Of a stretch of 64,000 bases of DNA, positions 52,640-63,455 are shown one piece after another. The notes below the pieces were generated by a model. That model was not told where the DNA came from. It saw only the letters and a list, made by a program, of their open reading frames with translations, and ran no database searches. Made by a program: the position numbers and the translations under genes. The DNA comes from Yponomeuta sedellus (taxonomy: Eukaryota > Arthropoda > Insecta > Lepidoptera > Yponomeutidae): positions 8,176,785 through 8,240,784 of the forward strand of contig OW203730.1 in the NCBI GenBank assembly GCA_934045075.1, in the 5' to 3' direction. Numbering within the stretch: position 1 is the first letter of the stretch; each line of letters begins with the position of its first letter.

Positions 52640-53215
52640 GACTCTATATAGACTGAATTATAATTTTGTTACATCCTGTGTTTACCCTCGTTCATTTGAC
52701 ATTTCCCGAGGGAATAACGACAGCCTCTCTCTTTTCAATTCACTCCATTTATCCACTTACAGATAAAATAAAGCAATAAAATAATTTCAATTAAGAAACA
52801 CAAAATTATTAAGCAAATTTAATTGAAAAGAAAAAATTATTAAACTATACATGTCAACAAAAATAACTGAGACGCATGGAAAAATATCAGCCATAAAAAA
52901 TACTAACTTAAATTCGCATTATGACTGTTTTCGACGCCTGTCACTCCGTTTCTGTCAAAACTAAGAAAAAAGAATCCGTAAAAACAAACTTCGTAGAACA
53001 TACTTCAGCGCCTGAAATTGCAAATCCGCAGTGTTTACGCGCGGTAACTAGAACCATAGTCTTTCTCCGAGAGAAGACCTGTGCCCCACAGGGGAAGGTA
53101 TATAGACTGCATTATAAAGTTGTTACACCCTGTATTTACCCTCGTTCATTCGACATGCCCCGAGGAAAAAACGACAGCCTCTCCCTTTTCAATTCCCTCC
53201 ACTTATCGGGGCCTG
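52640..53215 (+). repeat. direct repeat pair, about 115 bp, 460 bp apart
   Basis: 52643-52755 and 53101-53215 share tatagactgNattataa, tgtttaccctcgttcatt, cgacagcctctc, ttttcaattc, ctccaNttatc. The second follows a LINE-like end (tttctccgagagaagacctg, tgccccacagggg). The plus frames at 52921-53308 cross it in two phases. Confidence 0.75.
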
Positions 53216-53569
53216 ATGTTTTCTTGGCTCGTGCGAGGAAACTTCAATTCATGCTGCGAGAGACAATTTGTCATGTTGCCGGCTAAAAGTGGTTCTGAAG
53301 GGGAATAGGAAAACTGTGTCGTGGCCAGACTCACTTCAGAGTGTCGTATAGATGTACATTGATAGTATTCGTAGGTAAAGTATGTTGGAGTCGTCAGGGT
53401 CATATGACATTACGAAGATAAGGCGCTACGCCAATGGAATAAAAATCATAACTTGTTTAATAATAGGTACGTTTTCTTAAAAAAAAAAACATCATAAATC
53501 TCATCATAAACGTATATAAACCCGTTTTTTACTGCTGGTCAGACTCTCCAAGGTTTGCTGGAAGAAATC

Positions 53570-53628
53570 TCTTACAGAGATAAGCTCGCCCTTGTACATG
53601 TTATTACATATGTAATATCCTATTTAGT
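53570..53628 (+). mobile_element. LINE 3' tail, first half (interrupted)
   Basis: cagagataagctcgcccttg, tacatgttatt. It continues at 53840-53865 (tttcgtgtgcaataaagtat) after the MITE. An uninterrupted relative is at 57175-57262. Confidence 0.75.
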
Positions 53629-53828
53629 TTTTGAACTAAAACTTTCGTAAGCACAACACATTGTAGACTTTTAGTCCGGATTTACTTACGGGTGTTGTTA
53701 TATCGAAAAAGTTAGCGAGCTCCGTCTCTGCTCACCATGATTAAGCTCTGCGAATCGGAGCGAAACCTGGTCGGACTTTTCCGATATAAAAACACCCGTA
53801 AGTAAATCCGGACTAAAAGTCTACAAAG
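53629..53828. mobile_element. 200-bp foldback element inserted in a LINE tail, 11-bp TSD
   Basis: Arms of about 36 bp (53662-53697: gtagacttttagtccggatt, tacttacgggtgtt) are inverted at 53790-53826. Direct repeats tcctatttagt lie at 53618-53628 and 53829-53839. The interior gctcaccatgattaagctct, gcgaatcggagcgaaacctg is shared with 6086-6210. The leftmost 33 bp (gaactaaaactttcgtaagc) lies outside the arms and also occurs near 74-100. Confidence 0.88.
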
Positions 53829-53860
53829 TCCTATTTAGTGTTTCGTGTGCAATAAAGTAT

Positions 53861-54869
53861 TATAAAAAAAAATCTTAAGAACTATTTTTAGAACCTACAA
53901 TCCAGAACCTAGGACCAACAACCTAGGACTTAAGATTTCCGCTATAAACGGCCATTTTTGGCAAAGCTGCTTTAAATTCCTAGATTCTTGGGGGTTGGGT
54001 TGTCAGTAGGTTGTAAAAATGTTTACTTTTTTTTCAAAGACGCCTTCATTTCATATCAAGACATTTCAGAAACAGATCAGTTTCCAATTTGCGACAACCT
54101 TTGTTCTGTGACTTTTGAATAGTTGTTATATACAATACTTGCAATACTATTTAATTTTTATACTATTTAACCATTATTCGCAACTTATCCTTTCAAGGTT
54201 TTTTTTTACCGAGTCCCTTTTTCTATGGGTAAGAGCTAACTAGGGATATCATTGAAAAGAAAATCATTATGTTCTTTTATATGTTATTTCAAAAAGTGAA
54301 TATTTTTCAATTATTATGCTCTTAAGTTCGAGAATGTAGGTTCTTAAAGTCACAACATTATAGAGATCTCACATATACACTTATCGATAATAATTATAAT
54401 TAATTAAAATTAATAAGTAATTGTGTGTTGCTGTGTGAGATAGTGTGATGACCTGATGAACTATTTACCTATGTGTGAAGAATTGGCCAGAGATAAAGAG
54501 AAGTGAAGAAATCTAAAGGGGAGGCCTTTGTCCCGCAGTGGGACACAGTCGTGGCTAACTAAAAAAGAAGAAATTATGAAACAAGATAGAGAACACTTTA
54601 TTTCGATAATAGATACTTTTGGTTCTACGTATCTTCTTGCCATGAACATGTTTACGTTTTATTCCTTTGACCAGTGAGAAACTCAGTCAATAATGGCAAA
54701 AATAAAGCAATTCCAAGTCTAGACATTCTACAACGGTCAGCTAATTGTTCCGCCACTTCTCTAGCGGGAGAGTCGATCTTTTTTCTAAGCTAGCTAAGCT
54801 TTCCAGTATTTGCCGACTGAGTTAATATCATGGGATTTTCTTCCCTGGGTCTCTCACTTCCTCGTCACA
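53861..54869. other. no gene recognised
   Basis: AT-rich. 54520-54610 shows a LINE-like 3' end (tttgtcccgcagtgggacac and atagagaacactttatt). Confidence 0.4.
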
Positions 54870-54965
54870 TAAGATAAGATTTATTGTACACACGAGTACA
54901 TATTACATACATACAGAGTATAAACGGGAGCCTTATTGCTAAAGGCAAATTCTTCCAGACCACCT
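54870..54965 (-). mobile_element. Family H LINE 3' end
   Basis: agataagatttattgtacac, gggagccttattgctaaagg, caaattcttccagaccacc. Confidence 0.7.
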
Positions 54966-56036
54966 TATGATAGAAAGTTGCCGAAGAGACGGGTAGTCAA
55001 TGTAAATATGAATAGATTAATATACTACTTATACGCATACAAACTTACAAACATAATATAAACATGCAAACGTTTCCTCTCGATAATATAAGAGTAGGCG
55101 TAGATTGATTAAACTGAAACTGCTATATCAATTTCGAATAATATGCTACAATGTTGGAGATACATTGCCCTAAAATAAGCCAGATACTTTATGACCACAG
55201 CTTACCTCATAATAACTCCGCTTTACTTGAAAACTTCCGAGCAACAAAAAAGTAAGACACATTGAAGCCCTTATAAGTGATTTATCGTCATAATAAATTT
55301 AAACCAAACTACGAGCGAACTTTGCCCCTAGTTTGTGGCAAATCACCTTGCCTAAGCGCTGTGATCACGAAAACTCAAAGAAAACTTACCTCGAACTGGG
55401 GTCAATGCACTGCCTGCGGTCCAGCAGGATTTGTACCAAATGTCTGTCTTTATATAACTATAAGAAGTAGTCTCTCGACTCAATCCTCAGTATGTAGCAA
55501 CCTATAAGATGTCTCTTTAAGATAGTATGTTACATAGTTAGAATATTTTCGGGGCTTAATCGCGTAGTAATTTATTGCTGTTTTACCTCGACGTTTCGAC
55601 GACGTTACAGCCATCGTGGTCACGAGAAGACTGATGGTTGGCACCCGTTTGCATCTTCGGCTGACGAGGTTTCAGACTACCCTCAATCAGCCATCACAAA
55701 GCGCTATTAGGGTTGCGACACACTACACTGACAATGTCGGACGATAAGACATGCGACTTTCTTCCACTCGAACACATCTTGATGACCGGATCGCACGTTT
55801 GCGACAGTTTGAAACCACATTCCCGATGAAAATTTTTGTGTTTCTTAATTTCAACCGCTTCACGCACAATTCGGCTATAATAATAGCGATCGTTGGAAAG
55901 TACCGATGGTTTGTGTACTATGTGTACAAGTCGCGAAAGTTTAAAATATGTTATAGTTTGTTACATTTGATACAATACACTCAGTTAATATCGTGATATG
56001 TTTTCACGGCAAAGATAAACAAAAAAAAAAAAAAAA
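54966..56036. other. no gene recognised
   Basis: The frames at 55277-55507 and 55751-55996 show no domain. A poly(A) run is at 56020-56036. Confidence 0.4.
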
Positions 56037-56044
56037 GATAAACA

Positions 56045-56240
56045 TAACATAACATTTACATACAAGCATATACAAAATTTACATACAAGGATACCCTGTT
56101 TCGTAGGAACCAGAAACAACGACATCACAAACATGTAAACATCCAAGACCTGGGCTTTTTTTTTTGTTCCCAGCCGGGATTCGAACTCGGACCTCTTGCA
56201 TGGTAGGCAGACGCGCTACCGCTACGCCACAGAGGTCGCC
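56045..56240 (-). mobile_element. SINE-B, full length
   Basis: The minus strand head cgacctctgtggcgtagcgg, tagcgcgtctgcctaccatg, B box gagttcgaatccc, the A-run, aggtcttggatgtttacatg, ggttcctacgaaacagggta, tcc and an (atgtt)n tail. Confidence 0.9.
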
Positions 56241-56361
56241 GCTAAATTTCCTATTCGTGTAATATCATTGATTTTGAATAGTTCACATACTAGATTAGAT
56301 CAGAACTCTTTATTGTTCACACCAGAAAACAAAATACATAAAAAGGCTTACATATCTAAGG

Positions 56362-56475
56362 ATTAGATAGAGAGAGAATTTATTGTACATAAAAATGGAA
56401 ATTACACAGATATTTCTTAACCTAAGAGTACAGACGGTGGCCTAGTCACTAAAAGTGATCTCTTCCAGACAACCT
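56362..56475 (-). mobile_element. Family H LINE 3' end
   Basis: gatagagagagaatttattg, tacataaaaatggaaattac, aagtgatctcttccagacaa, ccttcgga. Confidence 0.8.
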
Positions 56476-57174
56476 TCGGATGAACAGGACTAATACATTA
56501 GAGAAGGAAGTAGATGTACAAAAAAAAACATGCAAAACATTAATTTCAGAGGTTCCAAATACATGCCTCAATAACAGTTTGAATAAATAAAATCATCAAC
56601 AGATACATGCAAATAATTTACATAAATAAAAATAAAAATTAATATTATACATGAATACACAAATAATTAACAAAATATACACATTCAAAGGACATAAGTA
56701 GAACACAACAACAGCAGGACAATATTACAAAATTAAATAATAACAGTTTTACAGTGTAGTAGTGAGATAGAACTCCTTTACTCCTTTATTATTAATGTGA
56801 CGAAGTTTTACACAGTGATATAGCGCTGTTACTTTAATAAAGAGACTGTATACCTATTTGCTTGTAGCTCGCACAATATCCCCAATATTGTAAGACCAAG
56901 AGGCAAAGTCTCACCCAATTGCATTATATTCTTATGTATATTTAAGTACCTATGTATTTAAATTTCCGTATTAATTATATATAAGTAATAACCCCCTCTC
57001 AACTTCCATCCCCCTACTTTTAGTATTTTGCACTACCCACCCAGCCATTATCCACAAAACAAAAGTTGACTGGAAGTAAATGCTACTTAACATTAAGTAC
57101 TCCTGTGTATCAAATACTTTGTGTATGTATACCTACTTTGTGTATGTCCAATAAAGAATTTAATAATAATAATA
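56476..57174. other. AT-rich; LINE-like tail 57050-57170
   Basis: ctttgtgtatgtccaataaa with an (aat)n end at 57155-57174 looks like a LINE 3' end on the plus strand. Confidence 0.45.
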
Positions 57175-57262
57175 CAGAGATAAGCTCGCTATTGTACATG
57201 TTATTTCTTATGGGATTTCCTGTGAAAAGTTTGTGTGCAATCTAGTATAATTATAATAAGAA
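57175..57262 (+). mobile_element. LINE 3' tail, uninterrupted relative of 53.6 kb
   Basis: cagagataagctcgctattg, tacatgttatttcttatggg, atttcctg, gtttgtgtgcaatctagta. It serves as the reference for the empty site at 53629. Confidence 0.7.
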
Positions 57263-57330
57263 ATTACCGATATTTATATATCGATACCGGGTAGATACAT
57301 AGAAATTACCGATATTTAGTATCGGTTAGG
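57263..57330. repeat. direct repeat of agaaattaccgatattta
   Basis: Two copies 41 bp apart (about 57260 and 57301) with tatcgatacc and agtatcgg inverted nearby. Confidence 0.6.
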
Positions 57331-58183
57331 GTGTCATCGTATTACTGTATCCACTTTGTATCCATGATCAGCAATAATGAACATTATCAGTACCTACTAG
57401 CCCACTATTATCTCTCAAAATCGTTATCCTCAAACATAAATTTAGGTTTATTACGATATGTTTGAGGATTGGAAGCCAGAATTCCTGACACAGAACACAG
57501 GCACTGACTATGCATATATACATATTATAAGCAAGTAAAGCTGGTTGGAAGGAGGGCTGTGGTGCCTGGCACCAAACTCATTGTTACTTTTAAAATACCG
57601 TTATCATCACGCCGACATTATTTCGGCAGGGTTGACACCCTTGCTCGGTTCTTTATGTTTTCTTTTCATGCAAATTCAGCCAGTAAGGAAAAGCCAAGGT
57701 AAAATGAAACAAATGGGTCATGAAAAAAAACAAAAAACCTGTGGTATGTGTATTCGATTTTCAATATACCCTTTCATGTTATTTCCATTTGACATTTCAT
57801 TCAAGTCTACGAATAAATAACTATCGCTGCTTCTAATGATCAATGAAATGACGTTTTTATCCGCTTTTTGGACAGCAGTAGCTTTTCATAAATATGGATT
57901 ACCTTATTAGGTAGCTGAGTTCACTGCCTTACAGCGTAACCTGCAGTATTCAAGCATCAACCAACTCGCTAATAGCTGATTCAGTATTCTACAAAACCTA
58001 TTGTTCAAGGCTTGTACGAACGGACTGGAATCCGGCTTTTTGTTGTTGTTCGTACCCTGTATCGCAAAATATTCGTTTAATATAAGATACATAAACAAAC
58101 ATACAGTTAGAAATCTACTTGAAATTATTTGTAATACACATTACTATGTTGAGAATTTTAAGGTTCACTTTGACATACATACA
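57331..58183. other. no gene recognised
   Basis: The plus frame at 57545-57820 (91 codons) shows no domain. The caaacataaatttaggttta region at about 57430 is partly inverted against acgatatgtttgagga. Confidence 0.35.
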
Positions 58184-58330
58184 TAACCTCACGCCTGTAT
58201 CCCAGAGGGGTAGGCAGAGACCAGGGACTGCCACTTGCCACGATCCACACTGACCTGACCTTCGCTTCATCAACGTTCATAAGTCGTTGCATGCACGTTG
58301 ATAAGTCATTCCGGGTACCTTTTATCTTTT
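58184..58330 (-). pseudogene. LINE RT C-terminal scrap (WFGHVERM family)
   Basis: Minus: STCMQRLMNVDEAKVRSVWI, then a frameshift, VASGSPWSLPTPLGYRREV and a tatgtatgtatg tail. The open frame at 58158-58610 fuses this with family B. Confidence 0.75.
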
Positions 58331-58400
58331 TGTTTTTGGTTGACTTTGAACTTTTAGTAAAAGCAGCATATTTATTGCTACTTTCGTTATCGTTCGTTGT

Positions 58401-58505
58401 CAACCCTTGTATGTGTCCCCACTGCTGGGGCACGGGTCTATTCTTGCATCGCAGGAAGGTTAGGCCATACTCCACCACGGGGGCCAAGTCCGGATTGGTG
58501 GAGGC
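58401..58505 (-). mobile_element. Family B fragment
   Basis: caacccttgtatgtgtcccc, actgctggggcacgggtcta, ccatactccaccacgggggc, caagtccggattggtggagg. Confidence 0.82.
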
Positions 58506-58657
58506 GGAGGCTACTTTGCAGTCAAGCAATTGTCCAATTTCAGGAGTATGATGCATTTTAGGAGTTGCTATTAGAACTCTATAATTGACTATCCGATCTG
58601 AATCATGCATCTATTTATGTATTTTGATGTAAATTTTAAGTTAATTTATTTCAAGTT

Positions 58658-58895
58658 TTATCCGTTGGTCTAGCGATTAACACGCTTGACCAACAGATAA
58701 ACGGACAACCAAAACGAAGGTTGTGGGTTCAATTGCCACTGGCAACCGTATTTAATTTGTACAAAATGATCCCACTTTGGCATTATTTCCGTATCTTTTA
58801 TGTCCTTGCCTAGTTACCGCAGCACAGGGTATCCTAGTTTGGGGTCTGGTAAGTGATTGTATTAAGTAGAGTTATTAATATTAATTGTATATGAC
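58658..58895 (+). mobile_element. SINE with new tRNA head and SINE-B-like body
   Basis: Head tatccgttggtctagcgatt, aacacgcttgacc, B-box-like gggttcaattgcc. The body end cagcacagggtatcctagtt, tggggtctggtaagtgattg matches the SINE-B 3' half (cacagggtatcctagtgtgg). The head is not the SINE-B head. Confidence 0.72.
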
Positions 58896-59312
58896 TCTCA
58901 GTACTAGAATTGCAAAAAAATATATTCGTACCCTTTTATAAAATCGCCACCGTTGCATTCGGTTCGCGATAGCTCCCCAGGGCCGGATTTCATGCTTGGA
59001 ATTGGAAATACAGCTTCTGACCAGAGCATTTCCCGTGCAGTCAAGCGTGCGAGCGCCTGACAGGATATATATTAAGAAGGAATTTTCCAGAAATAATGCC
59101 CTGGGTGCGGAATGGATGAGGGAGCTGTCATATATCATGGCGCGCTCTGTTTTCCAGTAGAACTAGGTTGCTTTGAAGCTCACCAATTTGCTTACTCTTT
59201 AAGTTTGAAGGCATTCCGGAATTGCAGTATGTTTTAATGCTAAAATATATATTGTAACATTTGAAATTGATAATTTATTCTTACACAGGGTTACAAATCT
59301 GTTCAGTCTACA
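58896..59312. other. no gene recognised
   Basis: GC-richer at 58940-59160; no domain in the minus frame at 58881-59138. Confidence 0.4.
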
Positions 59313-59619
59313 GAGTGCTTAGTGCGAGTTTTTTAACTACTCGATCGCGTTAACGTAAACTCATATTTCTATGGCATCGATGAAGCGCCACCTAGCGACA
59401 AGTATGGAAATTAAAATTGCTGAGTGCGAGTTGTAATGGTTTACGTTGAGAAATGAACACGTTTACCAGCCAAAACACGAATTAACGCGAGTGCGAGTTG
59501 TACTGTGACAGCGTTTTGCTAGTTCGAACGGTTTACTTACTCATACTCACTACTCAATGCTCGATTAACGCGGTAGTAAAGTTATTCGATTGGATCTGTC
59601 AAACTCGCACTAAGCACTC
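59313..59619. mobile_element. MITE with gagtgcttagtgcgagttt termini
   Basis: Perfect 19-bp terminal inverted repeats at 59313-59331 and 59601-59619; 307 bp total. The interior repeats agtgcgagttgta twice (about 59422 and 59500) and cgttaacg/attaacgcg elements. Confidence 0.93.
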
Positions 59620-60033
59620 AGGCTACAGCGCAATTTCGTGATAGCCATGTGCAAGCAGAAAAAAGTCTACATCCACAAACATGTTATACAAACATGTTAT
59701 ACACAACAAATAAAAAAATGTGATAATATTTCAGTAGAAATCACTTTAAGACATCCCATGACGTAGGGTTCGTCGCCACACGAACATAATAAACGTGGAG
59801 GGTTAATAATAAAGTTTAATAATACGTTTGACAGTAAAACTCTACAAAGACCGATAGAATATAATAATAGAAGTAGAGTACCTGTATAGGTACTTGGCTT
59901 CTATTATTAAGTTTAAGTATTGGACGAATAAAACTCACCCTCTCACACACACTCACGTTGCGTATTTACAGAGACGACCTCCCTAAATACGCAACAATTT
60001 ACACACCAGCTTACATAATAATATAAATAATTG
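59620..60033. other. no gene recognised
   Basis: aacatgttata is duplicated at about 59680-59702; agtagagtacctgtataggtact is a weak palindrome near 59873-59894. Confidence 0.4.
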
Positions 60034-60418
60034 GCCTTTTTGCATCTACTTAATGAGATGATTTATACAGCGTCCAGTGGTATCTTCACTCACACTAGGG
60101 TGAAGGGACCACTCCGACGCTGTAGTGCCTGGAACATGGTTTTTATAGATGGTGTAGGCTTGCCCAGCACCTATACCATCCTGACAGCCTAGTCGGCCTA
60201 GTCCACAGGAAAGACTAGTCAATACGTGCGGAGCCAACCAAGCTGCGGGTTTCCTCACGATGTTTCCCTTCACCGTTAGCGTGTGGTATTGCGACTACAA
60301 ATTCGCAAATGTACGTAACTTTGAAATTAAACATTGGTACATGCCCGCACTCGGGATCGAACCTGGGGCTCTCGCTTGCCAGTCTATGGTTCTACCCACT
60401 GAGCTACCACCGCTCTAC
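60034..60418 (-). mobile_element. SINE-D variant 1, full length with tRNA head
   Basis: Minus strand: head agagcggtggtagctcagtg, ggtagaaccatagactggca, B box ggttcgatccc, then catgtaccaatgtttaattt, gtgtgg-type body, gaaacatcgtgaggaaaccc, ggcaagcctacaccatctat, ataccactggacgctgtata, ending gatgcaaaaaggcc. 385 bp. It defines the element truncated at 26294-26617. Confidence 0.93.
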
Positions 60419-61218
60419 CAGCTTACATACAATACAACATATACAACACAATACATATAACACATAACACACAGCAATAAAAAAAAAATTGAATTTTGAG
60501 CAGCAACCGCTCACAGCGAAGGCAAGAGTTGGTGATAGATAAATACCATTTAAATGCCAGTATGAAAAGAACTATAGGATCAAAGAATAGAATAATTAGG
60601 CAGACATTAAACATAAGATCAGTAACAGTAGTCTCTGAATCCGCAGTGGGCACGCGTGGTAATTAAGCACAGCAATAATAATAAAGACAAAATGGTTTAA
60701 TGATGTAGGTATAATTCACAAAATTGTGTTGAAAAAAAGAAAATGCACACGATGTTCCTTTTTTGTTTTAAATAACTTCATGTTTGATCTGGGCGCAGTA
60801 ATTGACCATTATGTAGTGTTTTAAATTAAGTATATAATTAGTAATACATATTTATTAAGTAAAACGGCAAAATTAAGTAAAACTAAGTAAAACTATTATT
60901 AAGTAAACCGGCATCCACAACACAGGCTAAGCCTAGTGTGGGAGCCAACGAACTAACATATTTGTAATTTCTTTTCTATTAATAAACACTTTTTACTTTA
61001 CTTACTTTACTTTATTTAGAGTTATTAGAAGTAAACCAATAAAACATGAAGTTATTGAAAACAAAAAAGTTCACAAGGTTATATTGGCTGGTTAGGTTTG
61101 TAGTTTTTTCTATTTTGTTTTACAGTGTTTATATATATTTTTTTGTATTTTTTTATAATTAATTTGACCTTAAGGAAACGTCGATTTTGTACCAATTTGT
61201 TTTTTTGTATTATATTTT
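60419..61218. other. no gene; LINE-like tail 60880-61020
   Basis: aagcctagtgtgggagccaa then tttttactttacttacttta is a plus-strand LINE end. agtgggcacgcgtggtaatt (60645) is a SINE-D variant 2 piece. A cattatacaacata-like run is near 60420-60470. Confidence 0.45.
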
Positions 61219-61403
61219 AATTAAAACTGTTTTTATACGGATTTATGCTCGTTTATTACATTTTTTACAATTTTCCAACGTTTCGGCACTTTTTCAGGTG
61301 CCGTGGTCCCGGATGACTGGATTACAGTCATCCGGGACCACGGCACCGTATAAATATAAAATAAATTAATAAAATATAAATCCGTATAAAAACAGTTTTA
61401 ATT
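61219..61403. mobile_element. nested double inverted repeat
   Basis: Outer arms: 27 bp perfect, 61219-61245 and 61377-61403 (contain tttttatacggattta). Inner hairpin: 23 bp perfect, 61297-61319 and 61325-61347 (ggtgccgtggtcccggatga...), loop 5 nt. Fragments of the outer arm occur at 2120-2188 and 43808-43850. Confidence 0.93.
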
Positions 61404-61744
61404 ATGTCTACTGCTCGTGTTAACCTTAGAAAATACTATATTATATTTTTACCTATGTATTTTTTGTAAATAAACATCCAAAGATTTACTTACATATTTT
61501 CCACTGCAGGCTATTTTTCGAGCATCAATTTTCTTCGAACTGTATCATATAACAATGATTGGCTCAGGTGTATGGAAAGAAATTGTCTGCCACATTATTA
61601 GCTTTTTACTGCGGCTGATGGAAAATTGCTGCGGACGTGACGCGGTTACCGGGGTCTCTTCCCCCTACATCCACATTCTTGATTCCGTTAGAATTAGATC
61701 ATTGTACACTGTGTCACATGCGCCTTGCCTATGTATTAAGAAAC

Positions 61745-62322
61745 CGATATGTATAAAAAAAGATATAAGGGATATATTAGCAAAGGGCAAGACACAAAGT
61801 GCCTGAAATTGGGGTAAGACTTATGAATGTTCATGTTCGCGCGAGAATCGATCGCGCGACGTAATCATGAATCTGTGGTCATTCATTCATTAGTTTCATT
61901 ACTCATTCGTTTCGGTGCCGTCGCTCGCGCCGCTACTAATTATCCATCCATCTGCACACACATCCGCACTGTGACATACGCGCGTGATAAGTGCTCGAAT
62001 TCTCGTGAAGTGATAGACATTTGGTGACTAATAAACTTTATCAGCTCAAAGAACAATATTAGACTATAAGTGAACAGTGCAGGAGTGTTCCCCGTGCGCT
62101 GGACGCATCAGCTCATCCATCACCGCTCATCATCTGCCCAACAGCTCAAAGCGATCCATCATCCACCATCACCAAGTAAGTCCATTCACATCACCTCCCA
62201 TTCCGCTCTCTCAATCAGCCCATCGTGAGGTAGACCTAGCCGACACTGGCTAACTACCAGTTCATGAGCGCAAGTGATTTATCAGGATTGTGGCAAGTGG
62301 CAGTGCCTGGTCTCTGCGTGCC
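61745..62322 (+). pseudogene. LINE RT C-terminal relic split by a solo LTR
   Basis: The left piece 61745-61833 (gggatatattagcaaagggc, gtgcctgaaat, cttatgaatgttca) and the right piece 62265-62322 (tgagcgcaagtgatttatca, ggattgtggcaagtggcagt, gcctggtctctgc) join into the WFGHVERM-family LMN(V)xEAKVI.QD.GKWQ.LVS region when 61834-62264 is removed. Confidence 0.85.
61834..62259. mobile_element. solo LTR, 426 bp
   Basis: Begins TGTTCGCG and ends CTACCA (TG...CA), flanked by a 5-bp direct repeat gttca at 61829-61833 and 62260-62264. It is GC-richer than its surroundings and contains an AATAAA (gtgactaataaactt, about 62028-62033). These are the features of a solo LTR of an LTR retrotransposon left by recombination. 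The superfamily (Gypsy or Bel/Pao) cannot be told. It was first considered as a host first exon because of caccaagtaagtcc at 62170-62183. Confidence 0.85.
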
Positions 62323-63104
62323 GGATTGGTATACGTTTTATATTGCTAATATACCCCATATTTGGTCAAAGTAGTAGTATTTTCGTACTATACGATATAA
62401 AAAAAAACTTATCTTCGACCTAAATGCATTCTTGCCAGAAAGTTGCGAGCTGTAAAGCAGGAAAAAAGGCGTTTGTCCAGAAGTGGTATACAAAAAAACT
62501 AAGGAAAAAAGATTATCGTATATAATTACAGTCCTTTCCGTATGTATAACTAATAATATAAAATAATCAAACTTTATTACAACCGCGTGGCCTAACACGA
62601 GTCAACGCGATATAAAATCCTGTCTATTAGCGGCTCACTGACAAGGAATCACAAGGCCCACGCTTGGATTATTGAATAAACATTAGCCTGAGGGCCCACG
62701 TATAGTAGGGATTGTTTTCTAACTCGGGCACAAAATAAAAAGTATTTATAGCAAAGAACTCGAAAGGAACAGACCGGGGAGGAAAAATAAAAATCTCTTA
62801 ATATTCTCAGCTCGAAGGCGATGTTACAGCGAACGACAAAAACACGTACACCGTTATATTGGACAGTACACTCCCTCTATTCATCTTTACTCACACTACT
62901 TACTATATTTATGTTTTAGTTGGTTTGTTTGTGAAGAAACTGGGTTAAGGTTTTGATGTGGATTTTTTACCCTGTCTATTTGAAAATCAATCTGTTTGAT
63001 CCGTGTTATATCTATTGTGGGGCTACCTACTTAGGTACCCCCGAAAATGATAGTGGACATTGACAAATAATATTGGACAAATAGCATATGCTTACGCAAG
63101 ACAC
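62323..63104. other. no gene recognised
   Basis: AT-rich; the minus frame at 62338-62598 shows no domain. Confidence 0.4.
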
Positions 63105-63455
63105 GTTAAGCCGCTGGTGCCGGCTGTCATGTAATAGTAGTCGTTAAACCATGTCAGATGCCCTGTCAGATAACTTCTGACAGTAAGGCCCGCCACTGTC
63201 TTACAATCCTCCACCAACGCGGACTTGGCCCCCGTGGTGGAGTGTGGCCTAACCTTCCTGCGTTGCAGGGAGAGATCCGTGCCCCAGCAGTGGGGACATA
63301 CAAGGGTTGATATCGATATCGAAATAGCATATTATAAAATGAGGTTGATATCAACCCTTGTATGTCCCCACTGCTGGGGCACGGGTCTCTTTCTGCATCG
63401 CAGGAAGGTTCGGCCATACTTCACCATGGGGTCCAAGTCCGGGTTGGTGGCGATT
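63105..63455. mobile_element. two family B copies tail to tail
   Basis: A plus-sense copy 63105-63320 (through cccgccactgtcttacaatc, gtgccccagcagtggggaca, tacaagggttgatatcgata) is followed by a minus-sense copy 63345-63455 (atcaacccttgtatgtcccc, actgctggggcacgggtctc). The 3' ends face each other across about 28 bp. Confidence 0.88.

Noticed and set aside
58158..58610. 150-codon minus-strand open frame
   Set aside because: It fuses a LINE scrap with a family-B retroposon; no single protein family covers it.
61834..62259. Host first exon with a gtaagt donor
   Set aside because: TG...CA ends, a 5-bp TSD and insertion in a LINE fit a solo LTR better.
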